DNA from: Nakamurella endophytica
Lineage (GTDB): Bacteria > Actinomycetota > Actinomycetes > Mycobacteriales > Nakamurellaceae
Assembly: GCF_014646215.1 (NCBI RefSeq)
Contig: NZ_BMNA01000001.1
Coordinates: forward strand, 573,250 to 637,249
DNA length: 64,000 bases
Reading direction: 5' to 3'
The notes under the pieces were generated by a model that worked only from the letters and a program-made list of their open reading frames with translations, was not told where the DNA came from and ran no database searches. Below, in pieces: positions 34,212 through 43,624 of this stretch; the stretch's first letter is position 1; each line of letters begins with the position of its first letter. Both the position numbers and the translations under genes were made by a program.

Positions 34212-36197
34212 ATGCCGATCACCGATGCAGCCCTGTCCCACCCCGGCACCCCGACCACCGCCGACGCCGACGCCCGTCCCGACCGGGACACCGCGGAGCA
34301 CGCGGCCGGCCTGACGGCGCTGGGCATCCCCGACCCGGACTCCGGCCCGCGCGGCGCGCGGTCGTCGGTCGCGTCGCTGCGGCGGCTGTACCCGTACGCC
34401 CGCCCGGCACTGCCGGCGCTGCTCTGGTCGACGGTGACGGCGATCGTCGCGACGGTGTGCAGCCTGGCCTTCCCGCTGGCCATCCAGTGGATCATCGACG
34501 GCCCGATCACCGACCGCGACCTGTCCGGGCTGGTCTGGCCGGCCGTCGTGCTGGTGCTGCTCGGCGCCGGCGAGGCCGGGCTGTTCTGGGTGCGGCGGCT
34601 GCTGGCGGCGCGGCCCAGCATGCAGGTCGAGGCCAGGATGCGGGAGGCGCTCTACGCGCACCTGCAGCGCCTGCCGGTGGCCTTCCACGACCACTGGCCG
34701 GCCGGGCAGCTGCTGTCCCGGGCGGTGTCCGACCTGTCGACGATCCGCCGCTTCCTCGGGTTCGCGCTGGTCTTTCTGGTCGTCAACGTCGCGACCTTCG
34801 TGGTGGGCGTGATCATCCTGCTGTCGCTGTCCTGGCGCCTCGGACTCGTCGTCGCGGCGCTGGCGGTGCCGTTGATCGTGCTGTGCCTGCGGTACGAGAC
34901 CCGCTACCAGGTGCTCGCCCGCCGCTCGCAGGACCAGGTGGGCGACCTGGCCACCACCGTCGAGGAGTCGGTGCTGGGCATCCGGATCCTCAAGGCGTTC
35001 GGCCGCAGCCGGGACCTGGGCCGCAGCTTCCTCGCGCAGGCGCGGGGGCTGCGGGACACCGAGCTGACTAAGGCCAGGGTGATCTCGGTGCTCTGGGCCA
35101 CGATCATCGCGCTGCCGGAGATCGCACTGGGCGTGGTGCTGCTGCTGGGCATCCAGGAGGTCGCCGACGGCACGCTGACGGCGGGGACGCTGGTCGCGTT
35201 CTTCGGCACGGCGATGAGCCTGCGCTGGCCGATCGACTCCCTCGGCTGGCTGCTGGCCGTCACCAACGACGCCGCCGCGGCGGCCGACCGGTACTTCGAG
35301 GTCATGGACGTGCCGGTGACCGTCACGTCGCCGGAGCGGCCGGTGCGCCCGGCGCGCCGCGAGGGCCACCTGGAGTTCCGCGACGTGCGCTTCGGCTTCC
35401 CGGACGCGCAGGACCGGCCGGGCCGGCCGGCCGAGGTGCTGCGCGGGGTGGACCTGGAGCTGCATCCCGGCGAGAGTGTCGCGGTCGTCGGCGCCACCGG
35501 GTCCGGCAAGACCGCGCTCACCGCGCTGGTCAACCGGCTGTACGACGTCACCGGCGGTGCCGTGGTCCTCGACGGCGTCGACGTCCGCGACCTGGACCTG
35601 GCGGACCTGCGGTCCCGGGTCGCCGTGGCCTTCGAGGAGCCGACGCTGTTCTCCGCCTCGGTCCGGGAGAACGTGCTGCTCGGGCACCCCGACGCCGACG
35701 ACGACGAGGTCCGGCGGGCGCTGCGCGTGGCCCACGCCGACTTCGTCGAGGACCTGCCGTGGGGACTGGACACCCGGATTGGCGAGCAGGGGCTGTCGCT
35801 CTCCGGCGGTCAGCGGCAGCGGTTGGCGCTGGCCCGCGCGGTGGTGGGCCGGCCGTCGGTGCTGGTGATGGACGACCCGCTGTCCGCGCTGGACATCCAC
35901 ACCGAGGCGCAGGTCGAGAAGGCACTGCGGTCGGTGCTGCACGGCACGACGGCGCTGATCGTCGCGCACCGGGCGTCGACCGTGCTGCTGGCCGACCGGG
36001 TCGCGCTGCTCGCGGACGGCCGGGTGGCCGCCGTCGGCACGCACTCCGAGCTGCTCGCCACGGTGCCCGGTTACGGCGACCTGCTGGCCACCGACGCCCG
36101 CGGCGGCGCAGACCGCACCGACGCCCGCGGCGGCGCAGATGGCACTGACGGTGCCCGTGCAGGTGCAGGTGCAGGGGTGGACGGGGGCCGGGCGTGA
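34212..36197 (+). CDS. ABC exporter half-transporter 1 (degenerate ATPase site)
   Basis: A 661-residue half-transporter: a long disordered N-terminus, a six-helix transmembrane domain (about 60-360) and a nucleotide-binding domain. The NBD has Walker A GATGSGKT at 427-434, the Q loop changed to EE (VAVAFEEPTLFS), an intact LSLSGGQ signature at 528-534, and Walker B VLVMDD with Asp555 where the catalytic Glu is expected. This is the usual pattern of the non-catalytic half of heterodimeric multidrug exporters. TAGCCT at 34197-34202 suggests a near-leaderless start at the ATG. The tail has GAGAGAG repeats. The next gene overlaps by GTGA. Confidence 0.92.
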   Translation: MPITDAALSHPGTPTTADADARPDRDTAEHAAGLTALGIPDPDSGPRGARSSVASLRRLYPYARPALPALLWSTVTAIVATVCSLAFPLAIQWIIDGPITDRDLSGLVWPAVVLVLLGAGEAGLFWVRRLLAARPSMQVEARMREALYAHLQRLPVAFHDHWPAGQLLSRAVSDLSTIRRFLGFALVFLVVNVATFVVGVIILLSLSWRLGLVVAALAVPLIVLCLRYETRYQVLARRSQDQVGDLATTVEESVLGIRILKAFGRSRDLGRSFLAQARGLRDTELTKARVISVLWATIIALPEIALGVVLLLGIQEVADGTLTAGTLVAFFGTAMSLRWPIDSLGWLLAVTNDAAAAADRYFEVMDVPVTVTSPERPVRPARREGHLEFRDVRFGFPDAQDRPGRPAEVLRGVDLELHPGESVAVVGATGSGKTALTALVNRLYDVTGGAVVLDGVDVRDLDLADLRSRVAVAFEEPTLFSASVRENVLLGHPDADDDEVRRALRVAHADFVEDLPWGLDTRIGEQGLSLSGGQRQRLALARAVVGRPSVLVMDDPLSALDIHTEAQVEKALRSVLHGTTALIVAHRASTVLLADRVALLADGRVAAVGTHSELLATVPGYGDLLATDARGGADRTDARGGADGTDGARAGAGAGVDGGRA

Positions 36198-38074
36198 CGA
36201 CGCTGAGCGGCGCGGATCCCGGCGCCTCGGCGCCGGTCGACACCGCCCCGGAGGACACCTGGCGGGGGGTGGCCACCGAGGAGCTGTCCGAGTCGGAGCT
36301 CTCCGGTCTGGGCAGCGAGGTCGGCGCGCGGATGCGGGCCCGCAGCCGGCGGCTGCTGCGGTCGTTGCTCCGCCCGCAGCGGCGCCGGGTGGTGCTGGCG
36401 GCGGTCCTGGTCGTGGTGTCGGAGCTGGCCTTCCTGGCCGGCCCGCTGATCGTCGCCTACGCCATCGACACGGCCGTGCCGGCGCTGGCCCGCGGCGACG
36501 GCCGGCCGCTGGTGCTGTCGACCATCGGGTACCTGGCCGCCGGGGTGTTGAACGCGGTCACCAAGGCCGGCTTCGTCCGCGTCTCGGCGCGGGCGGCCCA
36601 GGCGGTCCTGCTGGACCTGCGCGGCCGGGTGTTCGACCACAGCCAGGCGCTGAGCCTGTCCTTCCACGAGCGCTACACCTCGGGCCGGGTCATCTCCCGG
36701 ATGACCAGTGACCTGGACACCCTCAACGAGCTGACCTCGGAGGGCCTGGACGGGCTCATCTCCGGGGTGCTGACGGTGCTGGGCATCTCGGTGACCCTGC
36801 TGGTGCTGGACCTGCCGCTCGGGTTGATCGCGCTGGCGTCGTTCCTGCCGATCGCGCTGCTCACCCGGTGGTTCCAGCGTCGGTCCCGGTCCATCTACCG
36901 GCGCACCCGGACCGCCATCGCCGCGCTGATCGTGCAGTTCACCGAGACCATGAACGGCCTGCGGGCGGTGCTCTCGTTCCGCCGCGAGCAGCGCAACCTG
37001 GAGATCTTCCGCCGCTCCAACGCCGAGAACTGCGAGGCCAACGGTGACGGGCTGGTGGTGCTCGCGCACTATGCGCCCAGCGTCCGGATGGTCGGCAACC
37101 TGAGCCTGGCCGCGGTGATGGTGGTCGGGGCGGTGCAGGTCGTCCACGGCAGCGTCGAGATCGGCGTGCTCGCCGCGTTCCTGCTGTACGTGCGGCGGAT
37201 GTACGACCCGCTGGACGAGCTGGCGATGTTCTACAACGCCTACCAGTCGGCCGGGGCGGCGCTGGAGAAGCTGTCCGGGCTGCTCGAGGAGGTGCCGTCG
37301 GTTCCCGAGCCGACCGACCCGGTGCCCGCGCCGGAACTGCGCGGGCGGGTGACCTTCGAGGCGGTGGAATTCGGCTACCACCCGTCGGTGCCGGTGTTGC
37401 CACGGTTGGACCTGGAGATCCAGGCGGGCCAGACGGTCGCCGTCGTCGGCGCCACCGGTGCCGGCAAGTCGACGCTGGCCAAGCTGGTGGCCCGGTTCTA
37501 CGACCCGACGGCCGGGCGGGTGCTGCTGGACGGCATCGCCGTGGACAGGCTGGCCGGCGCCGACCTGCGGCGGGCCGTCGTCATGGTGACGCAGGAGTCG
37601 TTCCTGTTCTCCGGCTCGGTGGCGGACAACATCGCGCTCGGCCGGCCGTCGGCGACCAGGGCGGAGATCGAGCACGCCGCGGACGCCATCGGCGCCGGCC
37701 CGTTCATCCGGCAGCTGCCGGACGGCTTCGACACCGACGTCCGCAAGCGCGGCGGCCGGCTGTCCGCCGGGCAGCGGCAGCTCGTCGCGTTCGCCAGGGC
37801 GTTCCTGGCGGACCCGGCGGTGCTGATCCTCGACGAGGCGACCGCGTCGCTGGACATCCCGTCCGAGCGGGCGGTGCAGCAGGCGCTGCGCACGGTGCTG
37901 CGCGGGCGCACGGCGGTGATCATCGCCCACCGGCTGTCGACGGTGTCGATCGCGGACCGGGTGCTGGTGATGGACCACGGCCGGGTCACCGAGGACGGCT
38001 CGCCCGCCGAGCTCGTCCGGGGCACCGGCGCCTACGCCCGGCTGCACGACGCCTGGCGGGACTCCTTGGTCTGA
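36194..38074 (+). CDS. ABC exporter half-transporter 2 (catalytic Glu site)
   Basis: A 626-residue partner of the preceding gene, with a six-helix membrane domain (about 65-350) and an NBD. Walker A is GATGAGKS at 419-426, the Q loop is intact (VMVTQESFLFSG), and Walker B LILDEATASLD carries the catalytic Glu548, but the signature is LSAGQ (523-527) instead of LSGGQ. Together the two chains form one consensus site (this Walker A/B with LSGGQ of chain 1) and one degenerate site. Start GTG 36194 overlaps the upstream stop. The likely role is lipid or drug export; the substrate is unknown. Confidence 0.93.
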   Translation: MTTLSGADPGASAPVDTAPEDTWRGVATEELSESELSGLGSEVGARMRARSRRLLRSLLRPQRRRVVLAAVLVVVSELAFLAGPLIVAYAIDTAVPALARGDGRPLVLSTIGYLAAGVLNAVTKAGFVRVSARAAQAVLLDLRGRVFDHSQALSLSFHERYTSGRVISRMTSDLDTLNELTSEGLDGLISGVLTVLGISVTLLVLDLPLGLIALASFLPIALLTRWFQRRSRSIYRRTRTAIAALIVQFTETMNGLRAVLSFRREQRNLEIFRRSNAENCEANGDGLVVLAHYAPSVRMVGNLSLAAVMVVGAVQVVHGSVEIGVLAAFLLYVRRMYDPLDELAMFYNAYQSAGAALEKLSGLLEEVPSVPEPTDPVPAPELRGRVTFEAVEFGYHPSVPVLPRLDLEIQAGQTVAVVGATGAGKSTLAKLVARFYDPTAGRVLLDGIAVDRLAGADLRRAVVMVTQESFLFSGSVADNIALGRPSATRAEIEHAADAIGAGPFIRQLPDGFDTDVRKRGGRLSAGQRQLVAFARAFLADPAVLILDEATASLDIPSERAVQQALRTVLRGRTAVIIAHRLSTVSIADRVLVMDHGRVTEDGSPAELVRGTGAYARLHDAWRDSLV

Positions 38075-38101
38075 CGGCGGCCACTGGGCTCGCGGCAGCG
38101 A

Positions 38102-38650
38102 TCAGAGCTGGCTGAACAGCGCCGCCACCCAACCCAGGACGATGCCGAGCACCACCCCGGCGGCCACCCACCGCAGCACGGGCAACCCGCGGGACAGCCA
38201 CACCGCGGGAGCCAGACCGGCCGCGACGACGAGGTTGACCGCCAGGTCGACCCACGGCGTCCCGGCCAGGCCGGTCGAGAGCACCACGAGGGCGCAGGCC
38301 ACCAGCAACGCCGCGAAGAACGCCAGGGTCAGGCCGTGCGCCCACGGCACCGGCTCGCGGCCGGCCCGCCACTCCTCGACCCAGGCCCAATCCTCCGGGG
38401 AGCGGCCGCGGACGTCGATCCCGTGGGTGCCGTGCTCGGTCCCGCTGCCGTCGACGTCCCACGGCCCGTCGTCCGGGTCCCGGTCGCCGAGGGACACCGT
38501 CGCCCACGGGTCGGCGGTTCCCGCAGCCGCCGCGGCGGCCGTGTCGCCAGCCGCCGTGACGGCGGCCGTGTCGCCGCCCGCCGCGGCCGGGGCGCCGGCA
38601 CCCGGTCGGGGACCGGCCGGCGCGCCGGGACGGGCGGCGGGGTGACTCAT
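38102..38650 (-). CDS. DUF2537-type membrane protein
   Basis: A 182-residue protein of unknown function with an Ala-rich N-terminus, a conserved soluble patch (GIDVRGRSPEDWAWVEEWRAGREPVPWAHG) and three or four membrane segments (LTLAFFAALLVACALVVLS, LAVNLVVAAGLAPAVWLS, WVAAGVVLGIVLGWVAALF). It directly follows the TrmH gene, as in mycobacteria. The ATG at 38650 is four bases after the trmH stop; an ATG at 38665, overlapping trmH, is an alternative, and neither has a clear Shine-Dalgarno. Confidence 0.75.
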   Translation of the reverse strand: MSHPAARPGAPAGPRPGAGAPAAAGGDTAAVTAAGDTAAAAAAGTADPWATVSLGDRDPDDGPWDVDGSGTEHGTHGIDVRGRSPEDWAWVEEWRAGREPVPWAHGLTLAFFAALLVACALVVLSTGLAGTPWVDLAVNLVVAAGLAPAVWLSRGLPVLRWVAAGVVLGIVLGWVAALFSQL

Positions 38651-38654
38651 GGGG

Positions 38655-39500
38655 TCAGTGTGCATCAGCGCCGTCGGGACCGTCCGGTCCCGCCCCGGCG
38701 GCCGCGCGGGGCGCCCACAGGGCCGCGAACGCGACCGCTCCGGCCGTCGCGACGTTGAGCGAGTCGACGCCCGGCGTCATCGGGATCCGGACCTGCAGGT
38801 CGGCGGCGGCCAGCGCCGCGGCCGTCAGGCCCGGGCCCTCGGCGCCGAGGACGACGGCGACCCGGTCCGGTCGCCGCTGGTCCAGCACGGACAGCGGCCG
38901 GGCGGACGCCGCCGGGGTGAGCGCGGCGACCGTCCACCCGGTCCCCCGCAGCAGCTCGAGCAGGTCGGCGACCGGGCCGTCCCACGGGGCGAACGGCACC
39001 CGGAGCACCCACCCCATCGAGACCCGGACGCTGCGCCGGTAGAGCGGGTCCGAGCAGCCGGGCCCCAGTACCACCGCGTCGGCCCCGAGGGCCGCGGCGT
39101 TCCGGAACAGGGCGCCCAGGTTCTCGTGGTCGCCGACGCCCTCGAGCACCGCCAGCGACCGCGCGCCCGCGGCCAGCTCCGCGACCGCCGGGAACGGGAC
39201 CCGGTCGGCAGCGGCCAGCACCCCGCGGTTGAGGTGGAAGCCGACCACGCGGGCCATCAGATCGGCATCGACCTCCCACACCGGCACGTCCCGGCCGGCC
39301 AGGACGTCGGCCAGCTCGTCCAGCCGGCGGCCGACCCCCAGCACGGCGCGCACGGGGTAGGCCGAGTCGAGCAGCCGCCGCACCACGACGGTGCCCTCGG
39401 CGATCACCAGCCCGCGCCCGCCGGGGCGGTCCGGACGCCGGTCCGCCCGGCTCAGGTCGCGGAAGTCGTCGAGCCGGGGGTCGCCCGGGTCGGCCACCAC
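38655..39500 (-). CDS. TrmH/SpoU-family RNA 2'-O-methyltransferase
   Basis: A 281-residue SPOUT-fold methyltransferase that uses SAM to methylate ribose 2'-OH in rRNA or tRNA. The N-terminal substrate-binding part (VIAEGTVVVRRLLDSAYPVRAVL) is followed by the knotted catalytic domain: LEGVGDHENLGALFRNAAALGADAVVL (motif 1), VVLGAEGPGL (motif 2) and RIPMTPGVDSLNVATAGAVAFAAL (motif 3). The start is less certain: GTG 39500 is the first plausible codon after the MarR gene stop. It is the middle gene of marR-trmH-DUF2537. Confidence 0.9.
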   Translation of the reverse strand: MVADPGDPRLDDFRDLSRADRRPDRPGGRGLVIAEGTVVVRRLLDSAYPVRAVLGVGRRLDELADVLAGRDVPVWEVDADLMARVVGFHLNRGVLAAADRVPFPAVAELAAGARSLAVLEGVGDHENLGALFRNAAALGADAVVLGPGCSDPLYRRSVRVSMGWVLRVPFAPWDGPVADLLELLRGTGWTVAALTPAASARPLSVLDQRRPDRVAVVLGAEGPGLTAAALAAADLQVRIPMTPGVDSLNVATAGAVAFAALWAPRAAAGAGPDGPDGADAH

Positions 39501-39526
39501 GGCGCGCCGGGGCGGCGCGACGCCGG

Positions 39527-39949
39527 TCAGCGCGCCGCCAACTGGTCCATCAGCACGGCCGCGCGGCCGAGGATCTCGCGATCCTCGGCGCTCAGGGTGA
39601 GCAGCTGCTGCGCCAGCCAGGCCTCCCGGGCGCGCACGTTCTCCTCCATCTTCGCAGCGCCCTCCGGGGTGATCTCGACCATCACCTGGCGGCCGTCCGC
39701 GGGGTTCTCCTTGCGCTGCACCAAGCCAAGGGCCTGCAGCCCGTCCACGACGCGGGTGATCGACGGCGGGCGGACCTGCTCGCGGGCGGCGAGGTCGCCG
39801 GCGGTCATCGGACCCTCGCGCCAGACGATGGCCAGCGCGGACAGCTGGGTGAGGGTGATCTCCTGCTCGGGATGCTGTTGCCGCAGGCGGCGCGTCAGCC
39901 GGTGGATCGACAGGCGGAGTTCGTTCGCCAGTGGCGCGATGTCGGGCAT
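39527..39949 (-). CDS. MarR-family transcriptional regulator
   Basis: A 140-residue winged-helix regulator: LTQLSALAIVWREGPMTAGDLAAREQVRPPSITRVVDGLQALGLVQR is the wHTH and RKENPADGRQVMVEIT the wing. The ATG at 39949 is preceded, six bases up, by TAACCT, with TTGTTG sixteen bases further up as -35, so the mRNA is probably leaderless. It heads the trmH-DUF2537 unit and is divergent from the DUF2530 gene, the same arrangement recalled for mycobacterial Rv0880/Rv0879c. Confidence 0.92.
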   Translation of the reverse strand: MPDIAPLANELRLSIHRLTRRLRQQHPEQEITLTQLSALAIVWREGPMTAGDLAAREQVRPPSITRVVDGLQALGLVQRKENPADGRQVMVEITPEGAAKMEENVRAREAWLAQQLLTLSAEDREILGRAAVLMDQLAAR

Positions 39950-39955
39950 CCGCCC

Positions 39956-39961
39956 AGGTTA
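39956..39961 (-). promoter_or_regulatory. -10 element of the marR gene (leaderless)
   Basis: TAACCT, with a TTGTTG -35 at a 16-base spacing and six bases to the ATG. Confidence 0.6.
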
Positions 39962-40013
39962 GCGGGGTGACCGCGAGCAACAACCGGGCCGGCGGGCCGT
40001 CCCCGCGCGCCGT

Positions 40014-40019
40014 TAGGCT
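40014..40019 (+). promoter_or_regulatory. -10 element of the DUF2530 gene (leaderless)
   Basis: TAGGCT, six bases before the GTG at 40026; this decides between two adjacent GTG codons (40023 and 40026). Confidence 0.5.
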
Positions 40020-40025
40020 GCCGTG

Positions 40026-40334
40026 GTGTCCAGCGCGCCGCCACCTGCCGCCACCGGTCCCGGGACGGACGGGGCGCTGCCGCCGCTGCCGCCGGCCCGG
40101 TCGAACCTGGGGCACATCGTGGTTCCGGGCACGGCGGTCTGGTTCGTCGGGTTCGTGGTGCTGCTCTTCTTCGTCGAGCCGCTGCGCCGCCACCACGCGA
40201 TGCTCTGGCTGTGGACGTTCCTGGCCGGCTGGGTGCTCGGCCTGATCGGCCTGTCGATCTACGCCTGGCAGCGCTGGGCCGCCCGGCGTGGCCGGCGGTC
40301 GGCCAACCAGATGGCGCTGGACGAGGAGTTCTAG
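40026..40334 (+). CDS. DUF2530-type small membrane protein
   Basis: A 102-residue protein with two membrane helices (VPGTAVWFVGFVVLLFF and LWLWTFLAGWVLGLIGLSIYAW), a Pro-rich N-terminus and a basic, then acidic C-terminus (RRGRRSANQMALDEEF). The pattern and the place opposite a marR gene agree with the actinobacterial DUF2530 family, whose function is unknown. The start at the second GTG is chosen from the -10 spacing. Confidence 0.8.
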   Translation: MSSAPPPAATGPGTDGALPPLPPARSNLGHIVVPGTAVWFVGFVVLLFFVEPLRRHHAMLWLWTFLAGWVLGLIGLSIYAWQRWAARRGRRSANQMALDEEF

Positions 40335-40411
40335 GCCGGACGGGCCGCCGACGGGCCGAGGTCCGTCGGCCCGATCCGGACGGGTCCCCCGGCCGAGCCC
40401 GGTCCGGCAGG

Positions 40412-43400
40412 TCAGCCGGCGACGGCCCGCTCGGCCAGTGCCGTCCCATCGCCGGTCGCGGCCGCGACGGCGACGTCCCGGTCCGGCCAGCGGCCGGCCA
40501 GCCAGGCCACGGCGCGGCCGATCCCGGCCGGTGACCCGTCGACCAGGGCGTCGCCGCCGGCGACCCACCACCGCACCGGGACGGCCCGGCCGTCCGGCTC
40601 CGGCCAGCGGTCGAGCGCGTCGTCGCCGGCAGGCTCGACGGCCAGCGCCGGGTGCACGTGCAGCCGGGCGGCGAGCGCGGGGGGCACGCCGAGTGCGGCC
40701 GCGGCCGCAGCAGCGGCGCCGGCTGGGTCCGCGGCACCGGCCGCAGCTCCGCCGCCGGCGGGGTCCGCGGCACCGGCCGCTGCGATGGCGGCCGGGTCTG
40801 CCGGTTGCGGTCCGTCGCCGGGGGTGTCCCCGACGGTTGGCCCGGCGCCCGCGGTCCGGACCGTGACCGGCACGGCCAGCGACGCCGGCTCGAGGTCCAG
40901 TGCCGCGGCGACGGCGTCGGGGTCCGCCCCGCTCGGCACCAGCACACCGGCCGGCAGCAGCCCGGCCAACCAGGGCGCGTCGAGCACCAGGCAGTCGTCG
41001 ACGTCGACGGCCTCTCCGGTCACCGTCCGCGCCCGGTCCGGGAGCTCCAGATCGGCGTCGGCGGCGAGCAGCCGGGCCACCTCCGCGGTCAGCGCCGGGA
41101 CCACGGCAGCGGGCACCCGGCGGTCCGGGTCGGCGTACCGGCGCAGGAGTTCCTCCGGGTCCCGGGCGGCGTCGGCAGGCCCGGTGAGCACGCCCGCGGC
41201 CGCGGCGACCCGCGGATCGATCTCCAGCGGCAGCACGTCGTAGAGCCCGGCCAGCTCCGCAGCCGCCGCCGTGCGCCAGTGCCGCAGCGGTGCGCCGGCC
41301 ACCACCGCGTGCCGGGCCAGGTACCACCCGGTGTAGCTGGGCGCCGGTGGGTGCAGCAGGGCCTCCCGCGCCGCCCGGTCCCCGGCCAGCAGCTCCAGCA
41401 GGGCCGGCCAGGCGTCGTCCGCGACCAGGTCCAGGTCGGCCACCACCGGCACGTCCGCCGGCACCGGACCCACTCCGGCCACCTCGGACCACCACCGGTC
41501 CAGGTCCGGCACGGTGTCGTCCGGCTCGGTCACGGTCCGCACCCGCACCCCGTCCCGGACGCCGACCGCCGCCAGCACCTCCGGGGGTTCGGCCAGCCAC
41601 TGCGGGTCCAGCGGCGGTGGCCGGTCGTCCGGCTCCAGCAGCGCGGCCCACCGGGAACCGGGCAGGCACAACTCGTCCGCGGGCCACGGCTCGCCGTCCG
41701 CGGTGAGCACGACGGACGCCAGCGCGCCCAGGCTGGCCGGGGCCCCGGCGCGGGCCAGGTCGAGGGCAAGCCGGCCGAGGAGCTCGACCTCGTCGGGATC
41801 GGGGTCCGCGTCCTCGAGCTCGTCCCGGAAGGTCCGGTACGCGGCGACGAGCGCCGGGGACGCGGCCAGCCCGGCGGCGTCGACCGGCGCGGCGCCCAGC
41901 CGCTGCAGCAACGGGTGCGCCGCGGCCGGGTCCACCACGGGCAACGACGGCGCGACGCGGTGGGCACGCTGCAGCAGCTCCGCCGGGAGGTCCCCGGGCA
42001 GCAGGCAGCCGCGGGCGCCGAAGCGGCGGCCACCGCCGAGCAGCGGGACCGGGAGGTCGCCCAGGTCCTCGGCGTCCGCGTCGCCGAGGGCGGCGTACAG
42101 CTGCGCCCAGAAGGCGGCCGGCCGGTCCAGCGCCGCCAGCGCCGACGTCGCCTCGGCCAGCGGCACGGTGCGGACCCCCACCGCACGCAGCGCCGACAGA
42201 TCACCGCGGGCCGGCGGCGCCAGCAGTCCGGGGACGGCGGCGACCAGCAGGCCGCTCGCGTCCGCACCGCCCCGCGGCGACCGGTCCAGGCCGTCCAGTA
42301 CCACGGCGTCCACCGGCGCGACCGGCGTGCCGGCGGCGGTGAGCAGGAACGGGGTGCGCCGCAGCCGGTCCAGCACCGCCGACCGCAGCCCGGCATCGAC
42401 CGGGCCGCGCGGGAAGCCGGACGCCGGCACCAGCCCCGGCCGGCGGGCGGCCGGTTCGGCCAGGACCAGGTCGACGTAGGCGTCGGCGGCCCGCTCGACC
42501 AGCACGTCCAGCACCGCGCCCGGCGCCAGGTGACGGCGGGACTCGTCCACCGGGAACGACCCGTACAGCCGGGCCGGGAAGGTCAACGGTTCGTCGGTGG
42601 GCGTCGGGGCGCCGATCGTCCCGGTGCTCGCCCCCGGGGACCCGGGCGGCAGCGGCGGCACCGGCAGCACCCAGGTGATGCGCCAGCCGGTGCGGCCGCG
42701 CTCCTCGGTGGGCCGCCCGGACAGCAGGCCCGGGTCCAGCTCGCCCACCGCGGTGACCGTGCGGAACTGGCGCCGGCGGGACGGCGCGCCGGCCGGCCTG
42801 CCCGCGGCTCCGTCCGGGATCCCGTCCACGATGTCGACCTGGGCCGCCCCCGCCGCGGGCCAGCGACCGGCGGCAGGGCCGTCGGCGGGCTCGTCGGCGG
42901 GGCCCAGCGCCCACCGGTGTCCGGCCGCGTCCGGCCGCACGACGACGACCTCGGTGAGACCCGGCAACGCCCAGAACAGGCCCTCGTCGACGGCGGCGAG
43001 CTCGGCCTCGACGGCCGCCACGGCGTCCGGGCGCAGGACCAGCCGGACCTCCGTGGTGTACCCGGCCGGCACCGGGTCGCCGGGCGCAGCGGCCGACGGG
43101 AACGGCAGGCGCAGCACCGGCACCCGGCCGTCCCGCGCCCGGACCTCCCGGTCCAGGTCGGGGTGCCGGCCGTGCAAGGCGGCGCGGGCGGCGTCCTCGT
43201 CGAACCGCACGCCGCCGCCGGCGGACAGCACCTCGACCGACCCGGAGACGCCGACGACGGCGGTGAAACCGACACCGAACCGGCCCACCGACGCCACGCT
43301 GTCCCGCTTGGCGGACGCCCGCAGCGACGCCAGCGCCGCCACACCGTCCGCGGTCAGGGCCGCGCCGGTGTTCGCGACCCGCAGCTGCACGCCGGCGGGG

Positions 43401-43624
43401 CCGCGCCGCAGCTCGATGCGGACGCGAGCCGGGACACCGGCCTCGGCGGCGGCGTCGACGGCGTTGGCGACCAGTTCCACCAGCACGCGGTCGGCGTAGC
43501 CCCCGAGGTAGAGCGCCTCCTCGGCGTTGGCGTCCTCGCGGAAGCGGCGCGGGGACGCCTGCCAGGCGTCGAGGACGACGCGCCGCAGCTCCGCGAGGCC
43601 GAACCGGTCCGCCGGCCCGGTCAC
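40412..43624 (-). CDS. Sacsin-like GHKL ATPase, very large
   Basis: A 1070-residue protein with an N-terminal Hsp90/sacsin-type ATPase fold. The N box is ELVANAVDAA (E50, N54, D57) and the lid/G2 region SAKRDSVASVGRFGVGF (RFGVGF, 115-120). The G1 box reads VANTGAAL, with Asn85 where Hsp90 has the adenine-binding Asp. The remaining 900 residues are Ala/Leu/Pro-rich with no recognised domain, apart from repeated Trp/Leu patches; near 960-1010 lies an Ala/Gly/Asp-Pro repeat stretch. It has no signal peptide. Chaperone-like ATPase activity is inferred from the fold. The GTG overlaps the DUF3027 stop as GTGA. Confidence 0.85.
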   Translation of the reverse strand: MTGPADRFGLAELRRVVLDAWQASPRRFREDANAEEALYLGGYADRVLVELVANAVDAAAEAGVPARVRIELRRGPAGVQLRVANTGAALTADGVAALASLRASAKRDSVASVGRFGVGFTAVVGVSGSVEVLSAGGGVRFDEDAARAALHGRHPDLDREVRARDGRVPVLRLPFPSAAAPGDPVPAGYTTEVRLVLRPDAVAAVEAELAAVDEGLFWALPGLTEVVVVRPDAAGHRWALGPADEPADGPAAGRWPAAGAAQVDIVDGIPDGAAGRPAGAPSRRRQFRTVTAVGELDPGLLSGRPTEERGRTGWRITWVLPVPPLPPGSPGASTGTIGAPTPTDEPLTFPARLYGSFPVDESRRHLAPGAVLDVLVERAADAYVDLVLAEPAARRPGLVPASGFPRGPVDAGLRSAVLDRLRRTPFLLTAAGTPVAPVDAVVLDGLDRSPRGGADASGLLVAAVPGLLAPPARGDLSALRAVGVRTVPLAEATSALAALDRPAAFWAQLYAALGDADAEDLGDLPVPLLGGGRRFGARGCLLPGDLPAELLQRAHRVAPSLPVVDPAAAHPLLQRLGAAPVDAAGLAASPALVAAYRTFRDELEDADPDPDEVELLGRLALDLARAGAPASLGALASVVLTADGEPWPADELCLPGSRWAALLEPDDRPPPLDPQWLAEPPEVLAAVGVRDGVRVRTVTEPDDTVPDLDRWWSEVAGVGPVPADVPVVADLDLVADDAWPALLELLAGDRAAREALLHPPAPSYTGWYLARHAVVAGAPLRHWRTAAAAELAGLYDVLPLEIDPRVAAAAGVLTGPADAARDPEELLRRYADPDRRVPAAVVPALTAEVARLLAADADLELPDRARTVTGEAVDVDDCLVLDAPWLAGLLPAGVLVPSGADPDAVAAALDLEPASLAVPVTVRTAGAGPTVGDTPGDGPQPADPAAIAAAGAADPAGGGAAAGAADPAGAAAAAAAALGVPPALAARLHVHPALAVEPAGDDALDRWPEPDGRAVPVRWWVAGGDALVDGSPAGIGRAVAWLAGRWPDRDVAVAAATGDGTALAERAVAG

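Noticed and set aside
34212..36197. Chain 1 of the ABC exporter as a decayed gene because of Asp555
   Set aside because: The change is the standard feature of the non-catalytic half in heterodimeric exporters, and the rest of the protein is intact.
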